DNA of 64,000 nt from Ryuthela nishihirai. Taxonomy: Eukaryota > Arthropoda > Arachnida > Araneae > Heptathelidae. The notes under the pieces were generated by a model that worked only from the letters and a program-made list of their open reading frames with translations, was not told where the DNA came from and did no database searches. The stretch lies in contig JAWZYU010000028.1 in assembly GCA_038380435.1 (NCBI GenBank), forward strand, positions 45,443,095 to 45,507,094, read 5' to 3'. Each line of letters begins with the position of its first letter. Within the stretch, counting starts at the first letter, position 1. This document shows, piece after piece, positions 22,168 to 32,012 of the stretch. A program made the position numbers and the translations under genes.

Positions 22168-22576
22168 TCCATGTCAGGGATCCGTGCCCATCGTTCCTGA
22201 CTCCTGGCAGGTCTCTGGAAGGAACCAGTGTCACATAACCTCTGATGCAGCCGTGGAAATATCTGGTGGTTGGGAGTACGCCTCATCGGGTACCATTCCT
22301 GGTACACGCGCGCAGCGGCCCATTGCAGTCCGCAGCCCCGTATGTAAGATGTATATCAGCCAACTCCGCGTTTGTGTAATCGCCATCCTACTACCTCTGT
22401 GGGCTGTTCGCGAATGACGGTTACTTTCGAGGAAGTTGTGCAGTCCCGCGGCCGTACAATGCCATCTACCGCGTGAAGATGCCGTTACCGACCCTGCATT
22501 GCTATAAGATTCCGATTCGTCTTTGTGCAACCTATCCTCCCAGAAGTTTGTACACGCTGAACTGAATCACCCTGTA

Positions 22577-23045
22577 TATTGGACAAAACAATGTTGGTGG
22601 AGTATTGCCCATTTATAGACATTTTTTCATGCATGGTGTCCACGGCTACCATTCCTTGGAACTGAAAAAATATTGTGAACACCCTCTTCCTTGAGCGGGG
22701 GCCCTCTTCCTTGAGCGGGATTTTTGATTTCTTCTTGCTTACTTGAGCGGGATTTTTGATTTCTTCTTGCTTTCTTGAGCGGGAATTTGACGTTTTCAAC
22801 TTTCTTGAGTCAACTTTCTTGAACAATTCAACTTTCTTGAGCGGGAATTTGATTTCCTCTTCCTTGAGCGGGGGCCCTCTTCCTTGAGCGAGAGCGACAG
22901 TCTTGTCAGAGGGTTTAGGGATGCGGTTCATCTTGTGCAACCCAAACATAGCTGTCGATCTTTCTGGGTGTTGTATAGTAATAAAACCACATCTTATCAC
23001 CTGTGACGATATCTGATAACCATTTGGGACAACTAGGTTCAAACA
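22577..23045 (-). pseudogene. Mariner transposase fragment Mar-B with repeat expansion
   Basis: The minus strand shows mariner-type catalytic-core sequence: a VTGDKMWFYYYT-like block (first Asp) near 23010 and a VFTIFFQFQGMVAVDTM block near 22655. Between them, at 22680-22890, the coding sequence is replaced or expanded by a short repeat. The frame shifts between the blocks. Mar-A abuts on the left at a TA, but the other side of Mar-A is RTE sequence, so Mar-B does not continue there. Confidence 0.7.
22680..22890. repeat. Microrepeat of CTTGAGCGGGA type
   Basis: Irregular tandem repeat built from TTCTTGAGCGGGAATTTGA, CTTCCTTGAGCGGGGGCCCT and CTTGAGTCAACTTTCTTGAA variants, about 15 occurrences of a CTTGA core. 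On the minus strand it reads as Lys/Arg/Ser/Glu-rich peptide inside the Mar-B transposase region. Confidence 0.75.
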
Positions 23046-23071
23046 GTGCCAGCATCTCCTTGCACGAGATT

Positions 23072-23457
23072 GGGGCGGGGGTGGCTCAGTCGGTAGCGCG
23101 CCAGGCTCGTAATCTGTAGTTCTCAGGTTCGAGTCCCAGCTGGGTCAGCGTTGAGATTTATCTCCGCAAAATTCCCTGCCCTGCCCACGGTCAGTAGGGG
23201 ACACCGATGGGCTTGGAAAGGCCACCGTCCGTCTGATGGGACGTTAAGCCGTGGCCCCGTGTGCGGAGAGCCATACCCTGTGCACGTTAAAGAACACGCT
23301 GGATGGCCTTGACGGGAGGCTACCATCTGTCTCCCAACAGCTGTTCCAGTGGGTCCCCCTCCCCGAACCGTCTCTGAGCCTTCGGGGTACATGTGACCTG
23401 GTCATTTAGCCCATTGTGTGCAAAAGTGCCGCTCAGAGGTAAAACAACCTAACCCAA
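23072..23457 (+). mobile_element. SINE-A, full length
   Basis: Complete plus-strand copy with intact tRNA-like head, near consensus apart from GTGTGCGGAGAG and GTCATTTAGCCCATTG variants. No TSD was recognised; its tail touches the inverted 13-mer at 23458. Confidence 0.9.
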
Positions 23458-23476
23458 CTTTAAGCTCCATTGGTAA

Positions 23477-23697
23477 ATGGCGTCACCAGCAGTGTGTAAT
23501 GAAGTACATTCATCTTCATTGCTGGAGATAAAAAAGAAATTAAGGTAGCTTCAATGCACATAACGCGCATGCATGGGTGGTGGAGAACCCCCATGCTACA
23601 CGAACACGTGTAGTACAAAACCGTTTTGCTGTAAATATTTGGTCCGGCATTGTTGGGGACCACTTAATAGGCTCATGCCTGTTCGTCTGGACGGAAG
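23477..23697 (+). pseudogene. Second Mar-A transposase fragment
   Basis: Plus-strand sequence matching the Mar-A transposase around its HAWVVENPHATRTRVVQNRF region (minus strand of 21290-21450). It ends at exactly the same transposase position where the SINE-A at 20998-21282 sits, and here too a SINE-A follows. Confidence 0.82.
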
Positions 23698-24037
23698 GGT
23701 TGGGTTGTTTTACCTCTGAGCGGCACTTTTTTGCACACCATGGGCTAAATGGCTAGGTCACATGGACCCCGAAGGCTCAGAGAAGGTTGGGGGAGGGGAC
23801 CCACTGGAACAGCTGTTAGGAGACATATGGTAGCCTCCCGTCAAGGCCATCCAGCGTGTTCTTTAACGTGCACAGGGTATGGCTCTCCCGCACACGGAGC
23901 CACGGCTTAACGTCCCATCCGACGGACGGCGGCCTTTCCAAGCCCATCGGTGTCCCCTACTGACCGTGGGCAGGGCGGGGAATTTTGCGGAGATAAATCT
24001 CAACGCTGACCCAGCTGGGACTGGAACTGGGAACTAC
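23698..24037 (-). mobile_element. SINE-A at the same Mar-A site
   Basis: Reverse copy, truncated within the head (GGAACTGGGAACTAC). Its tail joins Mar-A sequence at the same nucleotide as the copy at 20998-21282 but retains about 60 bp more of the 5' part. ATGGAGCTTAAAG follows, the exact inverse of CTTTAAGCTCCAT at 23458. Confidence 0.88.
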
Positions 24038-24049
24038 ATGGAGCTTAAA

Positions 24050-24725
24050 GTACGAACTACCTATATAAAAAGACAAATCAAGTGTTCTGTACTTTGGAAG
24101 CAGGAATCCTCATAAATACAACTTCACAAATGATCCAATTACAAATGTACAGACGCTGAAAAACTTAAGAATGCTATTCTCATCACAGTTAATAATTGGT
24201 GACCACTATAACAACATTGTTAGAAAGGCTAATCGCACAGTTTTCTTAATTTTGAAATGTCATGGTAAATGTGACATTGATTCCCTAATTCGCGCATTTG
24301 TGACTTTTACTAGAATACCCCCTCACCTTTATGGACACCACATCTAATATCAGATATCAAAAATCTTGAACGCATCCAGAGATGGTTTACAAAAACACTT
24401 CCTGGGTTTTACAATATTGACATATGAAGTCTCGTTGCATTCCTTGGAGTGGAGAAGACTAATGTTTGACTTAAAAACATGTTATAAATTTATTCATGGA
24501 ATAACCCATTCTAACGCAGGTACTCCAATATTCAACCTTGTTAACAGAGGAACAAGAGGCCACCTTCTTATGATCGATGTGCCTTTTGCTAGAAAGAACT
24601 GTAAGTTCCATTCTTTTGTGTGCTGTGTTGGAAGAATGTGGAACTCCCTTCTCAGCGAGATTATCACTTCCACAAATACGTTGTTTTTACTTTTAGTTCG
24701 AAAATATTTCGTAAGTACAATTTAG
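24050..24725 (+). pseudogene. Non-LTR retrotransposon C-terminal remnant
   Basis: Plus-strand frames encode typical end-of-RT sequence of CR1/Jockey-type elements: IKNLERIQRWFTKTLPGFYN, then DLKTCYKFIHGITHSNAGTP and a final block with FHSFVCCVGRMWNSLLSEI. The blocks lie in different frames, and the upstream catalytic RT domain is absent. It abuts the SINE-A at 24037 and the MITE at 24731. Confidence 0.65.
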
Positions 24726-24730
24726 GTAAG

Positions 24731-24939
24731 TACAGTCGCTCAAAAAAAGTATCCGAACATTATGGTTGATTACAGAATTCAAAAAAAATATCTGGCAACG
24801 ATTTTTTTTAGAAATTAGTGATCTGGCAACCTTCGTGTCACTTGACACGAAGGTTGCCAGATCACAAATTTCTAAAAAAAAATCGTGTATTCTGTAATCA
24901 ACCATAGTGTTCGGATACTTTTTCGAGCGACTGTACAAG
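24731..24939. mobile_element. Fold-back MITE-1, complete
   Basis: A 209-bp element that is a palindrome over nearly its whole length. Ends are TACAGTCGCTCAAAAAAAGT and the inverse ...GAGCGACTGTA; the centre is GTGTCACTTGACAC. TA at both ends suggests Tc1/mariner-type insertion. No coding capacity. Confidence 0.88.
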
Positions 24940-25347
24940 GTAAATTACACCATTTATCAAAAGTTTCAAAATTTGATGTACTTTACCTTGTACCTTTCGG
25001 TCGTTTCTATATAAAAATAATAATAATAAAAAATAATAATAAATTTAATTAATATTAATTAAGAAATAAAAATATTAATAACAATAATTTAAACTAAACT
25101 AACTTATAAAGAAATATAATAATAATTGATTGATAACTATGTAATTGTTCGTTTTCTAACCTAGATATTTGCTAATGAGCTACCATAATTGAATGTTTGC
25201 CGTTAACAAATTATTCCTTTTTATTTTTCCAGCAATAATGGCTACGTGTGTATGAAATTTTATAGAAGAAATAAACATATCATAGAAATGCAAACAGGTA
25301 AGAAGGCTGTTAAAGTAACCTGATGAATTAAGTTCATGATGCGTAAA
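24940..25347. other. AT-rich stretch with AAT repeats
   Basis: AT-rich sequence with irregular AAT/ATTAAT repeats at about 25015-25120. No gene was recognised. Confidence 0.5.
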
Positions 25348-25355
25348 CGTTAAAG

Positions 25356-25775
25356 CAGTGTCTCGCAAACTGTGTGCCGCGGGAGATTTTCAAATTGACA
25401 CTAGATATTCCAAAGATTTCATTTTGACTTGACTTCTGTTATCGACGTGCTTTAATAAAAATCTTTCAGATTTTATCAACTGGAATCTTGTAAGTATTTA
25501 TCAAGCTTTTTCCAAATTTTGGTATTTTGATTATTTCAAGTCATAGAATGGACAAATATTTGAAACAAACACCGAGTTATGAATTAAAGAACGAGAGCAA
25601 ATCTTCAAGTAAAACCAGGCTGATGACTTCAACAAAGCGCAAATATAATGACGATTATATAGAGTTTACTTTTATTCTTTTTTAGGTGTGCCGCGGAAAA
25701 AAAATTAGATTCAGTGTGCCGCGGAAAAAAATTAGATTCAGTGTGCCGCAGGGTAAAAAAGTTTGCGAGACACTG
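25356..25775. mobile_element. Non-autonomous hAT element, second family
   Basis: Perfect terminal inverted repeats CAGTGTCTCGCAAACT / AGTTTGCGAGACACTG and a perfect 8-bp TSD CGTTAAAG (25348-25355 and 25776-25783). At 420 bp it has no transposase. Near the right end GTGTGCCGCGGAAAAAAA-like segments are repeated three times. The termini resemble hAT elements but differ from the TTCTCAAC family in this window. Confidence 0.88.
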
Positions 25776-26057
25776 CGTTAAAGTGACCGAATAATTTCCG
25801 TCCAGTGTAAACAAATTCTTCATGCCAACAGATGTGGTCATAAAGTCCTTACTCATTACAAATTTTAAAAAAAAATGAAATTTAAATGTTTTCGATTACT
25901 TGTTTACATTAATGTTTTATTTCTGTTACTACTTTAAACATATTTTCGTGAACTTTAAATATGACCTTTCGAGACGATAGAGATGTCTCTATTTCAAGAG
26001 ATATCATCATCCGCAAAACATCGCCGTCTGTTCAAGAAAGGGCATCGTTTCAGAGAA

Positions 26058-26850
26058 GGATTATTTTACCTCTGATTGGCATGCGTTGCACACACTAGGC
26101 TAAATGGCATATGTTGCACACACTAGGCTAAATAGCATATGTTGCACACCCTAGGCTAAATGGCATATGTTGCACACCCTAGGCTAAATGGCATATGTTA
26201 CACACACTAGGCTAAATGACATATATTGCACACACTAGGCTAAATGGCATATGTTGCACACCCTAGGCTAAATAGCATATGTTGTACACCCTAGGCTAAA
26301 TGGCATATGTTGCACACACTAGGCTAAATGGCATATGTTGCACACACTAGACTAAATGACATATATTGCACACACTAGACTAAATGACATATATTGCACA
26401 CACTAGGCTAAATGGCATATGTTGCACACCCTAGGCTAAATGGCATATGTTGCACACACTAGGCTAAATGGCATATGTTGCACACACTAGGCTAAATGGC
26501 ATATGTTGCACACCCTAGGCTAAATAGCATATGTTGAACACACTAGGCTAAATAGCATATGTTGCACACACTAGGCTAAATAGCATGTGTTGCACACACT
26601 AGGCTAAATAGCATATGTTGCACACGCTAGGCTAAATAGCATATGTTGCACACACTAGGCTAAATGACATATGTTGCACACACTAGGTTAAATGACATAT
26701 GTTGCACACACTAGGCTAAATAGCATATGCTGCACACACTAGACTAAATGACATATATTGCACACACTAGGCTAAATGTCAGGGTCAAAGGACTCTAAAG
26801 GCTTTGAGAAGATTGGAGGATGGGGAACCACTGGACATCTCTTAGGAGTT
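26058..26850 (-). repeat. 28-bp minisatellite grown inside a SINE-A tail
   Basis: The unit GCATATGTTGCACACACTAG + GCTAAATG (28 bp) is repeated about 25 times between 26077 and 26780. Left of the array is a SINE-A tail (ATTTTACCTCTGATTGGCA) and right is its continuation (GGACTCTAAAGGCTTTGAGA). The unit matches the SINE segment TTGCACACCATGGGCTAAATGG. Variants (ACACCCTAGG, TGACATATATTG, TAGCATATG) are interspersed, with some recurring in groups. Confidence 0.88.
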
Positions 26851-27108
26851 GAGTTGGGTTGTTTTATCTCTGATCTGCACATTTTTTCACACAATGGGTT
26901 AAATGGCTAGGTCACAAGGACCCCGAGGGCTCAGAGAAGATTATAGGGAAGGGACTCACTGCATAATTGTCAAGAGACAGATATTTGCCGCCTTCAAGGC
27001 CATCCATCATGTTCCTTAACATACAGAGGGTACAATTTTCCTGCACACAGTTCCACAGCTTTACATTCCATCCGAAAGACGGCGGCCTTTTTAGCCCAGC
27101 GGTGTTTT
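26851..27108 (-). mobile_element. SINE-A, old, head missing
   Basis: Reverse SINE-A with many substitutions, from GTTGGGTTGTTTTATCTCTG to the CGGCGGCCTTT block; the head is absent. It directly follows the minisatellite-bearing copy. Confidence 0.78.
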
Positions 27109-27186
27109 CCGAAGGGTTTGGAAAGTGATCAGGCTACATTCTGTCCCATACAGATGCAGGCTTCATCACTGAAGACTATATTTTGC

Positions 27187-27566
27187 GGGGCGGGGGTGGC
27201 TCAGTCGGTAGCGCGCCAGGCTCGTAATCTGTAGTTCCCAGGTTCGAGTCCCAGCTGGGTCAGCGTTGAGATTTATCTCCGCAAAATTCCCCTGCCCACG
27301 GTCAGTAGGTGACACCGATGGGCTTGGAAAGGCCGACGTCCGTCGGATGGGACGTTAAGCCGAGGCCCCGTGTGCGGGAGAGCCATATCCTGTGCACGTT
27401 AAAGAACACGCTGGATGGCCTTGACGGGAGGCTACCATCTGTCTCCCAACAGCTGTTCCAGTGGGTCCCCTCCCCCATCCTTCTCTGAGCCTTCGGGGTC
27501 CTTGTGGCCTGGCCATTTAGCCCATGGTGTGCAAAAAATTGCCGCTCAAAGGTAAAACAATCCAAT
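27187..27566 (+). mobile_element. SINE-A, full length
   Basis: Complete plus-strand copy with tRNA-like head and CAATCCAATCC tail. No clear TSD. Confidence 0.9.
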
Positions 27567-27595
27567 CCATCAGTTATTCTGTTAGGGGATGTAAT

Positions 27596-27940
27596 GGGGT
27601 GCGGGTGGTTCAGTTGATATTGCGCCAGGTTCTTAATCTGCAGTTCCCAAGTTCGAGTCCCATCTAGACCAGCGTTGAGATTTTTCTCCGCAAAACTCCC
27701 TGACCTGCATACGGTCAGTAGGGGACAACGATGGCCGCCGTCCGTCGGATGGATCGTTAAGCCTTGATACTATGTGTGGGACAGCCATACCCTGTGCACG
27801 TTAAAGAACACACTGGATGGCCTTGACGCGAGGCTACCATATGTCTCCTAACAGCTGTTCCAGTAGGTCCCCTCTCCCAAACTTCTCTGAGCCTTCGGGG
27901 TTCTTGTGACCTGACTTATTAACCCATTGTGGCAAAAGGG
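27596..27940 (+). mobile_element. SINE-A, old
   Basis: Diverged plus-strand copy, 30 bp after the previous one. The head is still recognisable (GGGTGGTTCAGTTGATATTG); the tail ends early after CCCATTGTGGCAAAAGG. Confidence 0.8.
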
Positions 27941-28189
27941 GTTTCAGTAAAGCCAAGGTACCGATAATTTTAGATATTGATTTAAATGTTCTAGTGGCTT
28001 GATGACCCATTACATTTCAGAAATTAAAAAGAAATATTAGAGATAGTGCAAAAACAGAAACATGTTGAATGGAATTGTATATTATTTGATACATATAAGG
28101 AAGAAAATGACAAGTTGCACATACGAAGACAAACACATAATATGAAATGTGATAAGAAATATAGTACACTTAAAATAATATATATATAA

Positions 28190-28386
28190 ATACCCCCTCA
28201 AGCAGCTGCTTGCCACAGAGGTCTGACAGGAGCCTGTCAGTTTATATGCCATAGTAGAAGGTCTGAGAGGATGGCAGAAAAACGACACATACATAAGGCT
28301 CAGCAGAAAAACGACACATACATCCATGCCTTACCCGGGGCTCGAACCCAGGTCCCGTAGATCAGTAGCCAAGCGCGCTAACCACT
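28190..28386 (-). mobile_element. SINE-B, nearly full length
   Basis: Reverse SINE-B with a short duplicated block (CAGAAAAACGACACATACAT twice, about 28278-28325). The head ends at GCGCGCTAACCACT. Confidence 0.87.
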
Positions 28387-28467
28387 TAGGGGGAAGAAAA
28401 AGAAGGTTTAAGATAACAGAGTAATATTAAATGAATGAACATTGGAAAAAGGTTGGGTTGTTGTTGT

Positions 28468-28849
28468 TGGATTGTTTTACGTCTGAGCGGCACTTTTTTG
28501 CACACCATGGGCTAAATGGCCAGGTCACAAGGATCCCGCAGGCTCAGAGAAGGTTGGGGGAGGGGACCCACTGGAACGGCTGTTGGGAAACAGATGGTAG
28601 CCTCCCGTCAAGGCCAACCAGCGTGTTCTTTAACGTGCTCAGAGTATGGCTCTCCCGCACACGGGGCCACGGCTTAACGTCCCATCCGACGGATGGCGGC
28701 CTTTACAAGCCCATCGGTGTCCCCTACTGACCGTGGGCAAGGCGGGGAGTTTTGCGGAGATAAATCTCAACATTGCCTCAGCTGGGACTCGAACCTGGGA
28801 ACTGCAGTTTAAGAGCCTGGCACGATACCGACTGAGCCACCCCCGCCCC
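28468..28849 (-). mobile_element. SINE-A, full length
   Basis: Complete reverse copy. Its tail has a short GTTGTTGTTG expansion. TSD GGAAAAAGG lies at about 28443-28452 and after 28849. Confidence 0.9.
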
Positions 28850-29209
28850 TAGGAAAAAGGATTGCGAATAATCCAAATATGCAGCAAAGATGGGGAATGG
28901 GAAAAGGGGTAAAGTGATATTATTGGTCAAATGTTTCAATACTATAATAGGAGTGGAGTAATAGTTTTCTGTCAGGCAGTCGCATTTCTGGTACCAATAG
29001 CCATCTGGTGAATTGGCTGATCATGCCGATTCGATCCATAGGTACTAGAGGACGATCTGATCCCTAAACAAAAGCGTGACACGCCATCCCGTGTCCATTG
29101 CTGTCAGCAGCGGCCAATTGTTCACGCATCACATCCCAAATTTATTGCAGTTTGTCATGTAGACCATCCTTTGACTTTGTTATCATTGACCTCTTTACCA
29201 GACTTACAG
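28850..29209. other. Uncharacterised sequence
   Basis: Unique-looking sequence; nothing recognised. It grades into repeat X at about 29210. Confidence 0.3.
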
Positions 29210-29474
29210 ATCCGGTATGTTCTTCAAGGTGAAAGAGAGGTCACACAGAGATCAAACCTTGATCTACGAGTGCCAGAAACATGGAAATTGGTGTCTGGGA
29301 GTGTTCTGGATGTCGGAAATGTTATGAAATTTCGGATCTAGAGGTCCTTCTAGGTCACAGGTAAAATTTAGATATATCAGTGCTACAGAGATAAAAAATT
29401 GATGCCAACAGATATTTAGAACTTAGAAATTATGTCAATTCTGGATGCGATTGGTCCTTCAAAGCCAAAGGGTT
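29210..29474 (+). repeat. Repeat X, about two degenerate units
   Basis: Contains ACATGGAAATTGGTGTCTGG and GTCGGAAATGTTATGAAATT, matching 55786-55985, then a further degenerate unit ending in GGTCCTTCAAAGCC. A diverged tandem family of roughly 110-120 bp units. Confidence 0.5.
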
Positions 29475-29915
29475 TGGATTGTTTTACCTCTGAGCGGCAC
29501 TTTTTTGCACACCATGGGATAAATGGCCAGTTCACAAGGACCCCGAAGGCTCAGAGAATGTTGGGGAAGGGGACCCACTGGAACAGCTGTTGGGAGACAG
29601 ATGGTAGCCTCCCGTCAAGGCCATCCAGCGTGTTCTTTAACGTGCCCACGGTCAGTAGGGGACACCGATGGGCTTGGAAAGGCGCCGTCCGTCGGATGGT
29701 ACGTTAAGCCGTGGCCCCGTGTGCGGGAGAGCCATACCCTGTGCACGTTAAAGAACACGTTGGATGGCCTTGACGGGAGGCTACCATCTGTCTCCCAACA
29801 GCTGTTCCAGTGGGTCCCCTCCCCCAACCTTCTCTGAGCCTTCGGGGTCCATGTGACCTGGTCATTTAGCCTATGGTGTGCAAAAAAGTGCCGCTCAGAG
29901 GTAAAACAACCCAAC
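29475..29915. mobile_element. Two SINE-A pieces joined as inverted pair
   Basis: 29475-29644 is a reverse 3' part (tail to TTCTTTAACGTG). 29645-29915 is a plus-strand body and tail starting at CCCACGGTCAGTAGGGG. The 170-bp tail regions face each other as an inverted repeat with about 100 bp between, able to form a hairpin. The breakpoint of the left piece is again the ACGTTAAAG site. Confidence 0.82.
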
Positions 29916-30384
29916 TCTCCTCCTGGGTGATGCAATTTTTTTTAATGAGGAGTGTATTTATAGACGATTGTGAGAGACTGAGTGACTGTTCGGGGTATCA
30001 TGTTAATTCCAACTATGACGTAGACATCGTAGTGTTCTCAAAATTTACACCGAGGGGTAATCAGGCTAGTAGATCCTCTCGACAAAAATCCGAAATCTGG
30101 CCTCCTTCCTTCCCGTCGAGGTCAAAAATGGGTCACACAGAAATCGCACTTTGATTTACTGAGGCTAGAAACGTAAAATTGGTGTAGGTGGGTGTTTCGG
30201 ATTGTTGATCTAGAAAGCGTTACGAAATTTTAGATACGGCGGGTTCTTTGAGATCAAGAGTCGCATCTCAATCTACTGCTGCCAGTGAGCCAAAAAAAAT
30301 GGCGTCTTGAGGTATTCCGAGTCGTAGATCTGAGAAACTTTGTAAAATTTGGGTTACAAAAAGGACCGTCGAGATCAAAGGGGA
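29916..30384 (+). repeat. Repeat X, tandem degenerate units
   Basis: At least three diverged units sharing GAGGTCAAA/GAGATCAAGAG, TGAGGCTAGAAACGTAAAATT and GATCTAGAAAGCGTTACGAAATT-type blocks, spaced about 115-120 bp. The same family as 55786-55985 and 29210-29474. Non-coding. Confidence 0.55.
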
Positions 30385-30385
30385 A

Positions 30386-31034
30386 TTGTTTTACCTCTGA
30401 GCGGCACTTTTTCGCACACCATGGGCTAAATGGCCAGGTTACAAAGACCCCTAAGGCTCAGAGAAGGTTGGGGGAGGAGAACCATTAGAACAGCTGTTGG
30501 GAGACAGATGGTAGCCTCCCATCAAGGCCATCCAGCGTTTTCTTTAACATTGGGTTGTTTTACCTCTGAGCGGCACTTTTTTACACACCATGAGTTAAAT
30601 GGCCAGGTCATAAGGACCCCGAAGACTCGGAGAACGTTGGGGGAGCGGACCCATTGAAAACAGCTGTTGGGAGACAGATAGTAGCCTCCCGTCAAGACCA
30701 TCCAGCGTGCTCTTTATCATTGGGTTGTTTTACCTCTGAGCGACACTTTCTTTGCACACCATGGGCTAAATGACCAGGTCACAAAGACCCCTAAGTCTCA
30801 GAGAAAGTTGGGGGAGGGGACCCACTGGAACAGCTGTTGGGAGACAGATGGTAGCCTCCCGTCAAGGCCATCTAGCGTGTTCTTTAACGTGCACAGGGTA
30901 TGACTCTCCCGCACACGGGGCCACGGCTTAACGTCCCATCCGACGGACGGCGGTCTTTCCAAGCCCATCGGTGTCCCCTACTGACCGTGGGCAGGGAGAA
31001 AAGTTTTGCGGAGATAAATCTGAACGCTGACAAA
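30386..31034 (-). mobile_element. SINE-A, multi-tail copy (three tails), truncated head
   Basis: Reverse. Three tail units (30386-30548, 30549-30718, 30719 onward), then a single body. The junctions read TTTAACATTGGGTTG and TTTATCATTGGGTTG, the 'CCCAATGTTRAAG' junction type seen also at 475-1192 and 50297-50849. The head is lost at about 31034. Confidence 0.87.
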
Positions 31035-31149
31035 AGCTCACGTGAGAGACTAATTATATGTGAGGAAAGAACATCAGTGAGGCATTCACCATTGTATTAT
31101 AAGAGACTTTGCAGTGTGTTCACGAATGTGGATCAGATATATAACAACA

Positions 31150-31270
31150 ATGGCTGCCATCCAGTGGGTCTCCTCCCCCAACCTTCTCTAAGCCTTCTGG
31201 TTCCTTGTGACCTGACCATTTAGCCCATTGTGTGCAAAAAAAGTGCTTATCAGAGATAAAAGGACCCAAA
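31150..31270 (+). mobile_element. SINE-A tail fragment
   Basis: 120 bp of the plus-strand tail region (CCAGTGGGTCTCCTCCCCCA to AAAGGACCCA). Confidence 0.78.
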
Positions 31271-31368
31271 CAAACAAACTAAGAGAACATCAAATGACAA
31301 AGATAGAGTTTTCTCTTTACAATAAAAATATTATTATTATAATTTTTCACGAATGTTTTATTTTTAGT

Positions 31369-31562
31369 AGCCGTCCATGGCCGAGTGGTTAGCGCGCTTG
31401 GCTATTGATCTAAGGGACCTGGGTTCGAGCCCCGGGTAAGGCATGGCTGTTTGTATCGTTTTTCTGCTGAGGGCCTGCCATCCTCTCAGACCTTCTACTA
31501 TGGCATATAAACTGACAGGCTCCTGTCAGACCTCTGTGGCAAGCAACTGCTTGAGGGGGTAT
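31369..31562 (+). mobile_element. SINE-B, full length
   Basis: Complete plus copy: A box TGGCCGAGTGG, B box GGTTCGAGCCC, CTGACAGGCTCCTGTCAG hairpin and GGGGGTATTTATTTTT tail. It is a good reference copy for the family. Confidence 0.92.
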
Positions 31563-31619
31563 TTATTTTTTATTATTATTTATTTTATTTTTAATTACTC
31601 TTGTTTGACATTCTCGTAT

Positions 31620-31990
31620 TTAATTGTGAGGGTAAGTCAGAAACTAAGATGTCCTTACTTAATTTCTGCCGACAGCAGGTATATAGCCGAAGAAAATATA
31701 TAAGAAATGCCCCCATATACGTGTGCTATTTTACCACATAGTCACCGAATTTCCTGAGGCATTTTAACAATCGATCAGCTTATCGAACACTATGTGAATT
31801 TAACGGCGTCCTCTGATGAAAGACGTGGTTCTCGGAGATACTTATCCAGCCTCCCAAACAAGTGAAAATCCGACGACGCCAGGTCTGCACTGTAGGGTGA
31901 GTGATGAGCAGGTGCTCATCCCTAAGTAAGGAGAGCCTCATAACAAGGGCAAAACCATTTTCGAACATGGCATCATTTTCTTATAAGTTG
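31620..31990 (-). pseudogene. Mariner transposase C-terminal relic
   Basis: The minus strand reads HHSPYSADLASSDFHLFGRL (near 31885), the mariner block around the third catalytic Asp, followed by LDKYLREPR. The preceding part is in another frame and stops occur soon after. The sequence GAGGGTAAGTCAGAAAC at 31629 could be the terminal repeat. The 46-bp satellite begins 20 bp upstream of its coding direction. Confidence 0.65.
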
Positions 31991-32012
31991 TACTGATAGG
32001 ACATCTTAGCCA

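Larger units (their letters stand above)
19949..22574 (-). pseudogene. Mariner-like transposon Mar-A with intact ends
   Basis: Terminal inverted repeats CAGGGTGATTCAGTT (left, 19949) and its inverse (right, to 22574) are flanked by TA on both sides. The minus strand encodes the transposase: N-terminal segment TNAELADIHLTYGAADCNG near 22370, DNA-binding part with STRAIAHQVELSQSTVWRII near 21680, FTDEACFTREG (first Asp) near 21460, FQHDGGPAHCS (second Asp) near 20880 and SPDLSCLAYFFWG near 20760. Mariner-type enzymes usually have Asp where this copy has Ala in LAYFFW. A one-base deletion follows the likely start codon at 22386. Three SINE-A copies interrupt the element (20003, 20998, 21733). 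It is dead. Confidence 0.88.
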
